DNA from: Streptomyces sp. ISL-10
GTDB lineage: Bacteria; Actinomycetota; Actinomycetes; Streptomycetales; Streptomycetaceae
Length of the DNA: 64,000 nucleotides
Reading direction: 5' to 3'
Assembly: GCF_018614575.1 (NCBI RefSeq)
Contig: NZ_JAGGOJ010000005.1
Coordinates: 124,001 to 188,000, forward strand
The position numbers were made by a program, and so were the translations under genes. This document shows positions 40,952 to 49,517 of this stretch, one piece after another (position 1 is the stretch's first letter; each line of letters opens with the position of its first letter). The notes under the pieces are model-generated. The model saw only the letters and a program-made list of their open reading frames with translations. It was not told the DNA's origin and ran no database searches.

Positions 40952-41152
40952 ATGGACCTCATGGACGTCATGCACACGATCCAGGGCACGACGCTGGCCC
41001 TGACCGCCGAGGCGCCCCGGCACACCGGTGAGCCGGCCCGCACCGGCTCCACCGCCGAGCAGCTGTGGCTGCTCGGCGGCGTCGCGCTCAGCCTCACGGC
41101 GGCGGGCGTGGTCGCCGTCGCGGCGGTCCGTGGCCGGAAACGCGACCACTGA
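40952..41152 (+). CDS. Small single-helix membrane protein (66 aa)
   Basis: A 66-residue protein with one transmembrane segment (WLLGGVALSLTAAGVVAVAAV) and a basic end RGRKRDH, so N-out/C-in is likely. No family recognised. A likely -10 TAACTT (40938-40943) lies only about 10 bases before the ATG at 40952, so the mRNA may be leaderless; ATGs at 40961 and 40970 are alternatives. It lies between gpgS and otsA on the same strand. Confidence 0.6.
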   Translation: MDLMDVMHTIQGTTLALTAEAPRHTGEPARTGSTAEQLWLLGGVALSLTAAGVVAVAAVRGRKRDH

Positions 41153-41209
41153 CCTGCGGCGAAGCCGTACGCACGTTTGAGGGGATGCGGGACGGGCTAG
41201 GTTCGCCAC

Positions 41210-42658
41210 ATGGTCACCGACGCTGCCCAGATCCTCGTCGCCTCCAACCGCGGCCCGGTCTCCTACTCACCGGACGGGCACGGCGGGCTCGCCGCCCGCC
41301 GCGGTGGGGGCGGCCTCGTCTCCGGCCTCTCCGCGATCGGCTCCGACGCCCAGTCACTGTGGGTGTGCGCCGCTCTCGACGACGGCGACCGCGAGGCCGT
41401 CCGGCGCGGGCTGAGCGAGCCGGGCGTCCGGATGCTCGACATCCCCCCGGCCGTCCACGCCGACGCGTACAACGGCATCGCGAACTCGGTGCTGTGGTTT
41501 GTGCACCACATGCTGTACCAGACGCCGCTGGAACCGGTCTTCGGTACGGAGTTCCGGCGCCAGTGGGCCGCGTACCGGATGTACAACCGGGCGTTCGCCG
41601 AGGCGCTGGCCGACGAGGCCGCGGAGGACGCGGCGGTGCTGGTGCAGGACTACCACCTCGCGCTGGTGCCGGGAATGCTGCGGGAGCTGCGCCCCGACCT
41701 GCGCATCGGGCACTTCTCGCACACGCCGTGGGCGCCCTCGGAGTACTTCGGGATGCTGCCCGACGACATCGCCGAGGAGCTGCTGCTCGGCATGCTGGGC
41801 GCGGACCGGCTCGGGTTTCTGAGCCAGCGCTGGCTGGGGGCGTTCCAGCGGTGCTGCGGAGTGGTGCTGGCCGCGTACGACGGGCGCGGGAGCTGGCCCA
41901 AGGACCAGGAGCCGGCGTTCGAGTACGCGCTGCCCGGCCGGCGCCGCCGACGGATCCGGCTCGGCGTGCACGGGCTGGGCGCGGACGGCGACTTCTTGCG
42001 CGAGCGGTCGCGGCAGCCGGACGTCGACGACCGGATGGCGGCGCTGCGGGAGCAGATCGGCGACCGGAAGACGATCATCCGGGTTGACCGTACGGAGCTG
42101 TCGAAGAACATCGTGCGCGGTCTGCTCGCGTACGAGACGCTGCTGGAGGAGCGGCCGGAGTGGCGCGAGCGGGTGGTCCACGTCGCGTTCGCCTACCCCT
42201 CGCGGCAGGACCTCGCCGTCTACCGGGAGTACACCACCGAGGTGGCGCGGGTCGCCGACGCGATCAACGCCCGGTTCGGCACGGAGGACTGGACGCCGGT
42301 CCTGCTCCATGTGAAGGACGACTTCGCCCGCTCCCTGGCCGCCTACCGCCTGGCCGACGTGGCGCTGGTCAACCCGATCCGCGACGGCATGAACCTGGTC
42401 GCCAAGGAGGTTCCGGTCGTCTCCGACGCGGGCTGCGCGCTGGTTCTCTCACGCGAGGCGGGAGCGTACGCGGAGCTCCGCGAGGACGCCCTGACGGTGA
42501 ACCCCTACGACGTGACGGGCACGGCCGCGGCCCTGCACGAGGCCCTCTCCATGCCGGCGGCGGAACGCGCGGACCGCACGAAGCGCCTGGCCGCGGCGGC
42601 GACGGCGCTCCCCCCACGCCGCTGGTTCCTGGACCAGCTGGAGGCGCTGCGGGGGTGA
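41210..42658 (+). CDS. otsA: Alpha,alpha-trehalose-phosphate synthase OtsA
   Basis: A 482-residue GT20 glycosyltransferase that makes trehalose-6-phosphate from UDP-glucose and glucose-6-phosphate. Visible marks are ILVASNRGPVSY at the start, GGGGLVSGL, WFVHHMLYQTP, the LVQDYHLALVP catalytic-site segment, IGHFSHTPWAPSEYF, VDRTELSKNI and NPIRDGMNLVAKE. The start is taken as the ATG at 41210, with GTG 41213 next to it. Its partner phosphatase is encoded convergently at 43460-44308, separated by an 800-base repeat-filled spacer. Confidence 0.95.
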   Translation: MVTDAAQILVASNRGPVSYSPDGHGGLAARRGGGGLVSGLSAIGSDAQSLWVCAALDDGDREAVRRGLSEPGVRMLDIPPAVHADAYNGIANSVLWFVHHMLYQTPLEPVFGTEFRRQWAAYRMYNRAFAEALADEAAEDAAVLVQDYHLALVPGMLRELRPDLRIGHFSHTPWAPSEYFGMLPDDIAEELLLGMLGADRLGFLSQRWLGAFQRCCGVVLAAYDGRGSWPKDQEPAFEYALPGRRRRRIRLGVHGLGADGDFLRERSRQPDVDDRMAALREQIGDRKTIIRVDRTELSKNIVRGLLAYETLLEERPEWRERVVHVAFAYPSRQDLAVYREYTTEVARVADAINARFGTEDWTPVLLHVKDDFARSLAAYRLADVALVNPIRDGMNLVAKEVPVVSDAGCALVLSREAGAYAELREDALTVNPYDVTGTAAALHEALSMPAAERADRTKRLAAAATALPPRRWFLDQLEALRG

Positions 42659-43459
42659 CCATGCGGGGGCGTTTCCCCACCCCGCCCCTTCCCGAACCGG
42701 GGTTTCTCCCCGGACCCCGGTGCCTGCGGGCGTGGGGGGACGCCCACCGAACCAGCTGCCCTGCGCCCTGGCGGGCGCGGGTCGCCCCGGCAGGCACGGG
42801 CGTCGGAGCCCGCCTGGGGACCGTACGGGCTTCGCCCCTACGCCCCGCGGGCACGGGGGCCCCACCGGACCCGCTGCCCCACGCCCTGCCGACCGCGGAC
42901 TTCGCGGACTCGCCCCGGGCCCTGTACGGCCTCTCGCCCCAGCAGGCACGGGCGCCGGAGACCGCCTGGGGACCGTACGGGCTTCACCCGGACCCGCCCT
43001 CCCACGCCGTGTCGACCGCGGACTTCGGGCCTCGCCCCGGACCCTGTACGGCCTCTCGCCCCAGCAGGCACGGGTGCCGGAGACCGCCTGGGGACCGTAC
43101 GGGCTTCGCCCCTACGCCCCGCGGGCACGGGGGCCCCACCGGACCCGCTGCCCCGCGCCCTGCCGACCGCGGACTTCGGGGACTCGCCCCGGGACCCGGG
43201 GCTTCACCCTGGCCGACGCGGGGTTCGGGGACTCGCCCCTGACTCCGTACGGCCTTCGGCGCGGAGCGCCTGCGGCGGGCAGGGCTCAAGCGGCGCGGGC
43301 CGGGCGGCGGGCCGCCGTGCGCTCAAGCGCCGGACGGCTGATGTGCGCAGCGAAACGCGGCCTCGCCGGCGGTTGAGGCACACGGGTCCGGTGGGCCTCC
43401 CCATGAGAAGCCCCCGGGTTACGGGAAGGGGCGGAGTGGCGGAAAGCCCGCCGCGGGTG
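42659..43459. repeat. Repeat-filled spacer between otsA and otsB
   Basis: An 800-base very GC-rich spacer. From about 42795 to 43220 three direct copies (about 42795, 42944 and 43066) share the order GGCACGGGnGnCGGAGnCCG, CCTGGGGACCGTACGGGCTT, CGACCGCGGACTTCG and a CTGTACGGCCTCTCGCCC end; copies 1 and 3 also share CTACGCCCCGCGGGCACGGG and are nearly identical for over 100 bases, while copy 2 lacks part of this. Long open frames here arise from the repeat and base bias; I see no real gene. Confidence 0.8.
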
Positions 43460-44308
43460 CTACACCCGCTCCGCCAGCGCCGCCAGCAGCCCGACCACCG
43501 CCCCCGGACCCGCCACCACCACATCCGCGCGACCCGCCAGCTCCGGCACCTCGGTCCCGCTGCACACCAGCAGCCCCGGCACTCCGTCCGAGCGCAGCTT
43601 GTCCACCGCGCCGTACGCTGGCAGGTCGCCCAGGTCGTCCCCGGCGTAGAGCACGGCCGTCGCGCCCACCTCGCGCACGTACTCGGCGAGCGCCACGCCC
43701 TTGTCCACCCCCGGCGGGCGCAGCTCCAGGACCATGCGGCCGGGCTCCAGGATCAGACCGTGGCGCGAGGCGAGCGCCGCGAGCGGCTCGCGCAGGGCGT
43801 CGAAGGCACCCTGGGGGTCCTCGGCGCGGCGCGTGTGCACGGCGACGGCCCGGCCGCCCTTCTCCTCGATCCAGGTACCGCGCGCGGCGCCCCGGCCGTC
43901 GAGGAAGCCGGCCAGCTCTGCGCGGGCGGCGGCGACCCCGGGATGCAGCGCGGGGGCGCTCACGTCCCCGCTGACGGCGTCCCAGCGCTCCGCGCCGTAG
44001 TGGCCGAGGACGACGAGGTGGTCCAGGCCCCCGGCGCCCGCGAACCCGCCGTAGCGCACGGCGACCGCGGCGGGCCGGCCGGTGATCACGGCGACGGACG
44101 CGATCTTGGGGGCGAGTGCGGCGAGCGCGGGAACGGCACCGGGATGGGCCCGGGCCTGCTCCGGGTCGGGCACGATCTCGGCGAGGGTGCCGTCGAAGTC
44201 GAGGGCCACGACGGCACCGGAAGGCCGATCGAGAATCGCGGCGAGACCGTCGCGGCCGGCGGGGGTGGACGGCGTCGGCAGGGTGTGTGCGTACGGGGAG
44301 CTGCCCAT
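43460..44308 (-). CDS. otsB: Trehalose-6-phosphate phosphatase OtsB
   Basis: A 282-residue HAD-family phosphatase. It has VVALDFDGTLAEIVPDP (catalytic DxDGT), SVAVITGRP, ERWDAVSG in the cap domain, RPPGVDKGVAL (motif III lysine) and YAGDDLGDLPAY (motif IV). It releases phosphate from trehalose-6-phosphate and thereby completes the OtsA-OtsB route. Start is the ATG at 44306-44308. The DUF3263 gene ends 10 bases before the start on the same strand. Confidence 0.95.
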   Translation of the reverse strand: MGSSPYAHTLPTPSTPAGRDGLAAILDRPSGAVVALDFDGTLAEIVPDPEQARAHPGAVPALAALAPKIASVAVITGRPAAVAVRYGGFAGAGGLDHLVVLGHYGAERWDAVSGDVSAPALHPGVAAARAELAGFLDGRGAARGTWIEEKGGRAVAVHTRRAEDPQGAFDALREPLAALASRHGLILEPGRMVLELRPPGVDKGVALAEYVREVGATAVLYAGDDLGDLPAYGAVDKLRSDGVPGLLVCSGTEVPELAGRADVVVAGPGAVVGLLAALAERV

Positions 44309-44318
44309 GTCTTCGACC

Positions 44319-44555
44319 TTATCGGCGACTTCTCCTGGCGTCCCTCACACGGCGAAGCCGGTTGACGGTGACGGGGTCGTGGGCGAGGGCGCGCGGGTCG
44401 TCGAGGAGGGCGTTGAGGAGCTGGTAGTAGCGCACCGGGGACATCCCCAGCCGCTCCCTGATCGCCCGCTCCTTGGCCCCGGGACCCGCCCAGGACATCC
44501 GCTCCACCCCTAGGACGGCGCGCTCACGCTCGGACAGCGTGTGCTCGTCGGTCAT
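44319..44555 (-). CDS. DUF3263 family protein
   Basis: A 78-residue protein starting MTDEHTLSERERAVLGVERM with RYYQLLNALLDDPRALAHDPVTVNRLRRVRD, the signature of actinobacterial DUF3263 proteins, which look like a small HTH. The ATG at 44555 has no SD and a TAGGTT box just upstream, so leaderless translation is likely; an earlier in-frame start at 44597 is less likely. It lies directly upstream of otsB and may be co-transcribed with it. Function unknown. Confidence 0.85.
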   Translation of the reverse strand: MTDEHTLSERERAVLGVERMSWAGPGAKERAIRERLGMSPVRYYQLLNALLDDPRALAHDPVTVNRLRRVRDARRSRR

Positions 44556-44618
44556 ACGATCCAACCTATCGCCGTGCAGCGACACCCGGGACCCCACCGC
44601 CCGGCGAACGGCGCGGCC

Positions 44619-45884
44619 CTACTCCGCCGCTTCCGCCGCCTCGGCCTCGCGCGCGATCCTGCCGAGCGTGGTCGAGGGGCTGCCGCCCGGTGCGACGGCC
44701 TTGCCGATGTTCTTCTTGATGCTCTCGCTGACCGCTGCCCACGACGTCTTGCCGACCGGCGGGAGCACCGAGCCGGGGAGTTCCTGGAGGAACGCCTTGA
44801 GGTTCTTGTGCGCCGGGTCCAGTTCCATCGTCTCGGAGGCGGAGACGGTCACGGGGAGCAGGTCGTTCTGGTCGGCGAAGTCCAGGACGTTCTTGTCGGT
44901 GAAGACGAAGTCGAGGAACCTGCCGATCTCCTTGCGGTGCCCGTTCTCCTTGAAGCCCATGATCCAGTCCGCGACGCCCATCGACGCCTTGGCCTCGCCG
45001 TCGCGGCCCGGGAGGGCGACCTTGCCGACGTCGATGCCCTTCTTCTCGGCGGCCTGCATCAGGGAGGGGTGGCCGTTGAGCATGCCGACCTCACCGCGGG
45101 TGAACGCGGCGAAGGCGTCCTTGCGGTTGAGCTTGCCGGGCGGGACCGGACCGGTCAGGCCCTCCTCGACGAGGTTGTTCTTCAGCCACGTGAGGGTCTC
45201 GACGTTCTGCGGCGAGTCGATCGTGTACTTGTCGACCGTGTCGGTGTAGCCGTCACCGCCGCTGAGCAGCCACATCATCGTCTCCGCCTGCGCCTCCTCG
45301 GGCCCGAACGGCAGGGCGAAGGGGTACGTGACGTCGGTGGCCGCCTTGAGCTTCCGGGCGTCCTCCTGGAGGTCGGCCCAGGTCTTCGGCTCGTCGTCGA
45401 TGCCGGCCTCGGCGAACAGCTTCTTGTTGTAGAAGAGCAGCCGGGTGGAGGCGACGAAGGGCAGTCCGTACTGGGTGCGCTTCTGCTCGCCGGCCTCGGT
45501 GAGCGGGCCGAGGAAGTTGGACTGCACGGGGATGGAGAGCAGTTGGTCGGCGGAGTAGAGCTTGTCGGCGGCGGCGTAGTCGGCGTAGGCGCCGATCTGT
45601 GCGATGTCGGGGGCCTCGCCGGCCTCGACCATCTCGGCGACCTTGCGGTCGACGTCGTTCCAGGACTCGATCCGGACCTCGACCTTGATGCCGGGGTTGT
45701 CGGCCTCGAAGGCGGCCGTGAGGTCGGCCCAGTAGTTCTTGCTGCTCTCGCCGCCGGCGACGTCGTAGTCGGCGGCCACCAGCTTGAGGGTGACCTCATC
45801 GGAACCGGTGCCGCAGCCGCTCAGTGCGGCTGTCATGGCGAGTGCGGCCACCGCCGCGGTCAGACCTATGAAGGGCCGCTTCAC
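44619..45884 (-). CDS. ABC-transporter sugar-binding lipoprotein
   Basis: A 421-residue solute-binding protein of the MalE/UgpB-like cluster. It has a lipoprotein signal MKRPFIGLTAAVAALAM with lipobox LSGC (Cys24), ADNPGIKVEV, DIAQIG, LPFVASTRLLFYNKKLF and GEVGMLNGHPSLM. No permease or ATPase gene adjoins, so it must share transport partners (for example the MsiK ATPase) encoded elsewhere. A DasR-like box lies about 100 bases upstream (45982-45997), shared with the divergent nagKA operon, so the ligand is likely a GlcNAc-type or chito-oligosaccharide. Confidence 0.9.
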   Translation of the reverse strand: MKRPFIGLTAAVAALAMTAALSGCGTGSDEVTLKLVAADYDVAGGESSKNYWADLTAAFEADNPGIKVEVRIESWNDVDRKVAEMVEAGEAPDIAQIGAYADYAAADKLYSADQLLSIPVQSNFLGPLTEAGEQKRTQYGLPFVASTRLLFYNKKLFAEAGIDDEPKTWADLQEDARKLKAATDVTYPFALPFGPEEAQAETMMWLLSGGDGYTDTVDKYTIDSPQNVETLTWLKNNLVEEGLTGPVPPGKLNRKDAFAAFTRGEVGMLNGHPSLMQAAEKKGIDVGKVALPGRDGEAKASMGVADWIMGFKENGHRKEIGRFLDFVFTDKNVLDFADQNDLLPVTVSASETMELDPAHKNLKAFLQELPGSVLPPVGKTSWAAVSESIKKNIGKAVAPGGSPSTTLGRIAREAEAAEAAE

Positions 45885-45981
45885 AGCTCTCCCCCACCCT
45901 CTGTCGTTCGTTGTCGATTCGTCCCAGTCGGTCCCCCGTGACGTCCTGCGAGATGAGCGCCGATTCTTTCACGCACCGCCA

Positions 45982-45997
45982 TGAGGTCTACACCACT
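45982..45997 (-). promoter_or_regulatory. DasR-like box (dre) upstream of the sugar-binding protein
   Basis: Minus strand AGTGGTGTAGACCTCA resembles the DasR consensus A-C/G-TGGTCTAGACCA-C/G-T with few mismatches and sits about 100 bases before the lipoprotein gene. GlcN-6-P would release DasR. Confidence 0.6.
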
Positions 45998-46080
45998 GGG
46001 GTCTCGCTTTCGCAACGCTCGGACGGTGCGGCGGGCCCGACCGGGGAGCCGATTTGTATGGCGCGGCAACAATCCCGCCT

Positions 46081-46096
46081 AGTGGACTAGACCTAT
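46081..46096 (+). promoter_or_regulatory. DasR box (dre) upstream of nagKA
   Basis: AGTGGACTAGACCTAT matches the DasR-responsive element at most positions and lies 28 bases before the kinase GTG. From memory, nagKA of S. coelicolor has a dre in this place. Confidence 0.75.
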
Positions 46097-46123
46097 TTCA
46101 GGTCTACGCGCCACACTGTCCGG

Positions 46124-47056
46124 GTGAGACACGTCATCGCCCTCGATGTGGGCGGCACCGGCATGAAGGCTGCCCTGGTCGGGGCGGACGGGGCATTGCT
46201 GTACGGGGCGCGGCGCGCCACCGGGCGTGACCGGGGGGCCGACGCCGTCGTGGCGTCCATCGTCGACTTCGCCGACGAGCTCCGCGCCCACGGACAGGCG
46301 CACCTCGGCCGACCCGCCGAGGCCGCCGGAGTAGCCGTGCCCGGCATCGTCGACGCCGAGAACGGCATCGCCGTCTACGCGGCCAATCTCGGCTGGCGCG
46401 ACGTCCCCCTCCGCGCCCTGCTCGCCGAGCGCCTCGGCGGCGTACCCGTCGCCCTCGGCCACGACGTCCGGGCGGGCGGCTTGGCCGAGGGCCGTATAGG
46501 GGCGGGCCGCGGCGCCGACCGGTTCCTGTTCGTCCCGCTCGGCACGGGCATCGCCGGCGCCATCGGCATCGACGGCACCATCGAGGCCGGCGCGCACGGC
46601 TGCGCGGGCGAGATCGGCCATGTCGTCGTACGTCCCGGCGGCCCCGAGTGCGGCTGTGGCCGCCGCGGCTGCCTGGAGACCCTCGCCTCGGCCTCCGCCG
46701 TCTCCCGCGCCTGGGCCGACGCCGCCGGCGACCCGGACGCCGACGCCGCCGACTGCGCCAAGGCCGTCGACTCCGGCGACCCGGCCGCCAGGCGGGTCTG
46801 GCAGGACGCCGTGGACGCGCTCGCCGACGGCCTCGTCACCGCGCTCACCCTGCTGGACCCGCGCACACTGATCATCGGTGGCGGCCTGGCCGAGGCCGGG
46901 GAAACGTTGTTCACACCGCTGCGGGCGGCGGTGGAGGAACGCGTCACGTTCCAGCAGCTGCCCGACATCGTCCCGGCGGCCCTCGGGGACACCGCCGGAT
47001 GCCTGGGCGCAGGACTGCTCGCCTGGGATCTACTCGCCACGGAGGTAACCGCCTGA
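46124..47056 (+). CDS. nagK: ROK-family N-acetylglucosamine kinase
   Basis: A 310-residue ROK sugar kinase. It has ALDVGGTGMKAALV (phosphate loop), GVAVPGIVD, the GTGIAGAI segment and the ROK zinc motif CGCGRRGCLETLAS (C-x-C-G-x2-G-C-x-E). It starts with GTG at 46124, 28 bases after a DasR box. The stop overlaps the nagA start (TGATG), which together with the box identifies it as GlcNAc kinase; a plain glucokinase role is the less likely alternative. Confidence 0.88.
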   Translation: MRHVIALDVGGTGMKAALVGADGALLYGARRATGRDRGADAVVASIVDFADELRAHGQAHLGRPAEAAGVAVPGIVDAENGIAVYAANLGWRDVPLRALLAERLGGVPVALGHDVRAGGLAEGRIGAGRGADRFLFVPLGTGIAGAIGIDGTIEAGAHGCAGEIGHVVVRPGGPECGCGRRGCLETLASASAVSRAWADAAGDPDADAADCAKAVDSGDPAARRVWQDAVDALADGLVTALTLLDPRTLIIGGGLAEAGETLFTPLRAAVEERVTFQQLPDIVPAALGDTAGCLGAGLLAWDLLATEVTA

Positions 47057-48237
47057 TGGCCGCCAGCACCGGAAGCACCACGAGCACCGTTCTCGCCGGA
47101 GCCTGTGTGGTGCTGCCGACCGGGACCGTGGACAACGGCCGGATCGCCGTGGAGGGCACGAGGATCGCCGCGTCCGCGCCCGGCGACACCCCCGCGCTCG
47201 ACCTGTCCGGGCACTGGATCGTCCCCGGCTTCGTCGACCTCCACAACCACGGCGGCGGCGGCGCCTCCTTCACCTCCGGCACCGCCGACGAGGTGCTCCG
47301 GGGCGTGAGGACCCACCGGCAGCACGGCACGACCACCCTCGTGGCCTCCACCGTCACCGGCGACATGGACTTCCTCGCGCGCCGTGCCGGCTTCCTGTCC
47401 GAGCTCGTCGAGCAGGGCGACCTCGCGGGCATCCACTTCGAGGGCCCCTTCATCTCACCCTGCCGCAAGGGCGCCCACAGCGAGGCGCTGCTGCGCGATC
47501 CCGACCCGGCCGAGGTCCGCAAGCTGATCGACGCCGCGCGCGGCACCGCGAAGATGATGACGCTCGCCACGGAACTGCCAGGTGGCATCGACTCCGTACG
47601 GCTGCTGGCCGAGCACGGTGTCATCGCCGCCGTCGGGCACACGGACGCGACGTACGAGCAGACCCGCGAGGCCATCGACGCCGGCGCCACCGTCGCCACG
47701 CACCTGTTCAACGCCATGCCCCCGCTCGGCCACCGCGCGCCCGGCCCGATCGCCGCGCTCCTGGAGGACGAGCGGGTCACCGTCGAGCTGATCAACGACG
47801 GCACCCATCTGCATCCCGCGGCCCTGGAGCTCGCCTTCCGCAGCGCCGGCGCGGGCCGCGTCGCGTTCATCACCGACGCCATGGACGCGGCGGGCTTCGG
47901 CGACGGCCGCTACCAGCTCGGCCCGCTGGAGGTCGAGGTCAGGGAAGGGGTCGCGCGGCTCGTGGACGGCGACTCGATCGCGGGGTCCACGCTCACCCTG
48001 GACACCGCGTTCAGGCGGGCCGTCACCGTCGACCGCATCCCGGTCGCGGACGTCGTGACCGCCATCTCGGCCAACCCGGCGAAGCTGCTCGGCATGGACG
48101 ACGAGGTCGGCTCGCTGGAGCCGGGCAAGTACGCGGACCTGGTCGTCCTGGACGAGGAGTTCGCGCTCAAGGGTGTGATGCGGCATGGCAAATGGGTGCG
48201 CAGCCCGGTCGTGGCCGACCACGGCAGGGGCCGTTGA
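47056..48237 (+). CDS. nagA: N-acetylglucosamine-6-phosphate deacetylase NagA
   Basis: A 393-residue amidohydrolase that converts GlcNAc-6-P to GlcN-6-P and acetate. Motifs: VPGFVDLHNHGGGG, the metal-binding HFEGPFIS, AAVGHTDATYEQ, THLFNAMPPLGHR, NDGTHLHP and the catalytic Asp in ITDAM. The ATG at 47056 is fixed by the TGATG overlap with nagK. It also receives the product of MurQ (2665-3636), so both cell-wall and chitin sugars flow through it, and its product GlcN-6-P is the DasR effector. Confidence 0.95.
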   Translation: MAASTGSTTSTVLAGACVVLPTGTVDNGRIAVEGTRIAASAPGDTPALDLSGHWIVPGFVDLHNHGGGGASFTSGTADEVLRGVRTHRQHGTTTLVASTVTGDMDFLARRAGFLSELVEQGDLAGIHFEGPFISPCRKGAHSEALLRDPDPAEVRKLIDAARGTAKMMTLATELPGGIDSVRLLAEHGVIAAVGHTDATYEQTREAIDAGATVATHLFNAMPPLGHRAPGPIAALLEDERVTVELINDGTHLHPAALELAFRSAGAGRVAFITDAMDAAGFGDGRYQLGPLEVEVREGVARLVDGDSIAGSTLTLDTAFRRAVTVDRIPVADVVTAISANPAKLLGMDDEVGSLEPGKYADLVVLDEEFALKGVMRHGKWVRSPVVADHGRGR

Positions 48238-48311
48238 CGGTTGCGGCCGGGGGTGGTTCCCATGGGGCTGATCCCGGCCGGTCGTGGCTGACCAGGGACG
48301 CCCTCGGCCTC

Positions 48312-48345
48312 AGGCGGTTGGCCCCGGGCCTTGGGCCAACCGCCT
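48312..48345 (+). terminator. Terminator of nagKA
   Basis: AGGCGGTTGGCCC (48312-48324) pairs perfectly with GGGCCAACCGCCT (48333-48345), followed by a short TCTGTTT. It stands 75 bases after the nagA stop. Confidence 0.9.
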
Positions 48346-48407
48346 TCTGTTTGGCATGATCAGGACCCGTACGAGCAGCACACGCGTTCTCTCGGGGGTG
48401 TAGACGA

Positions 48408-49328
48408 GTGATCCTCACGGTCACGCTCAACGCCGCCGTCGACATCACCTACCAGGTGCCCGAGCTGACCCCGCACGCCACCCACCGGGTCGGTGAGGTG
48501 CGCGAACGCCCCGGCGGCAAGGGGATCAACGTCGCCCGCGTGCTGTGCGCCCTCGGCCACGAGACCGTCGTCACCGGCTTCGCCGGCGGGCACACCGGGG
48601 CCGTGCTGCGTGAGATGCTCGCCCCACTCGCCCCGCGTGACGCGCTCGTCACCATCGCCGGGACCACCCGCCGCACCATCGCCGTGGTCGACGGCACCAG
48701 CGGCGACACCACCCAGCTCAACGAGCCGGGCCCCACCGTCACGCCCGAGGAATGGACCGCGTTCCTCACCGCCTACGACTCCCTCCTCACCGGCGCCGAA
48801 GCGGTCGCGCTCTGCGGCAGCCTTCCGCCCGGCATCCATGTCGGCGCCTACGCCGACCTGGTCCGCCGCACCCGGGCCGCCGGCGTGCCCGTCCTTCTCG
48901 ACACCAGCGGCGAACCCCTGCGCCGGGGCATCGCCGCCCGCCCCGACCTGATCAAGCCCAACGCCGACGAGCTCGCCCAGCTCACCGGCTCTCGCGAGCC
49001 GCTGCGCGCCACCCGCGACGCCCGCCGCCGCGGCGCCCACGCGGTCGTCGGCTCGCTCGGTCCCGACGGGCTGGTCGCGGCGACGCCCGACGGCACCTGG
49101 CAGGCGTCGCCACCCACGGCCGTCAGGGGCAATCCGACCGGCGCGGGCGACTCGGCGGTGGCCGGCCTGCTGTCGGGCCTGGTCGAAGGGCTCCGCTGGC
49201 CGGAGCGCCTGGCCCGTGCCGTCGCACTGTCGGCGGCGACGGTGCTGGCCCCGACGGCGGGCGAGTACGACGCCGTCGCGTACGACAAGCTCCTGCCGCA
49301 GATCGCGGTGTCGGACATCTCGCCCTGA
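48408..49328 (+). CDS. PfkB-family sugar kinase (1-phosphofructokinase-like)
   Basis: A 306-residue ribokinase-fold kinase starting ILTVTLNAAVDITYQVPELT, with GGKGINVARVL (sugar-binding) and the C-terminal PTGAGDSAVAGLLSGL (anion hole and catalytic Asp). The N-terminus is most like 1-phosphofructokinase/tagatose-6-phosphate kinase (LacC/FruK). Starts with GTG at 48408. It follows nagKA after a terminator, so it is a separate unit; a role with phosphosugars is likely, the exact substrate open. Confidence 0.88.
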   Translation: MILTVTLNAAVDITYQVPELTPHATHRVGEVRERPGGKGINVARVLCALGHETVVTGFAGGHTGAVLREMLAPLAPRDALVTIAGTTRRTIAVVDGTSGDTTQLNEPGPTVTPEEWTAFLTAYDSLLTGAEAVALCGSLPPGIHVGAYADLVRRTRAAGVPVLLDTSGEPLRRGIAARPDLIKPNADELAQLTGSREPLRATRDARRRGAHAVVGSLGPDGLVAATPDGTWQASPPTAVRGNPTGAGDSAVAGLLSGLVEGLRWPERLARAVALSAATVLAPTAGEYDAVAYDKLLPQIAVSDISP

Positions 49329-49459
49329 CGAGCTCGCATCCGACGGACATCGCCGCGGCCCGGTGAACCGCCGCCACCCCGTGAGCCGCCCGCGTCGACC
49401 CCGTGAGCCGCTTGCGTCGCCCGGGAACGCACCCCCCGTCGCCCGCGTCGCCCGGGAAC

Positions 49460-49504
49460 GCACCGCGTCCCGGTCACCGTGACGCGGTGACCGGGACGCG
49501 GTGC
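49460..49504 (+). terminator. Long terminator hairpin after the PfkB-family gene
   Basis: GCACCGCGTCCCGGTCACC (49460-49478) pairs perfectly with GGTGACCGGGACGCGGTGC (49486-49504), a 19-bp stem. It lies between convergent genes and can serve both. Just upstream, cgtcgcccgggaacgcacc is repeated twice (49413-49470). Confidence 0.9.
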
Positions 49505-49517
49505 GGATCCCGGGGAA

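Noticed and set aside
42720..43376. 218-codon frame in the otsA-otsB spacer
   Set aside because: Made of the DNA repeat units read in frame; no SD, no family, Pro/Arg/Gly-rich.
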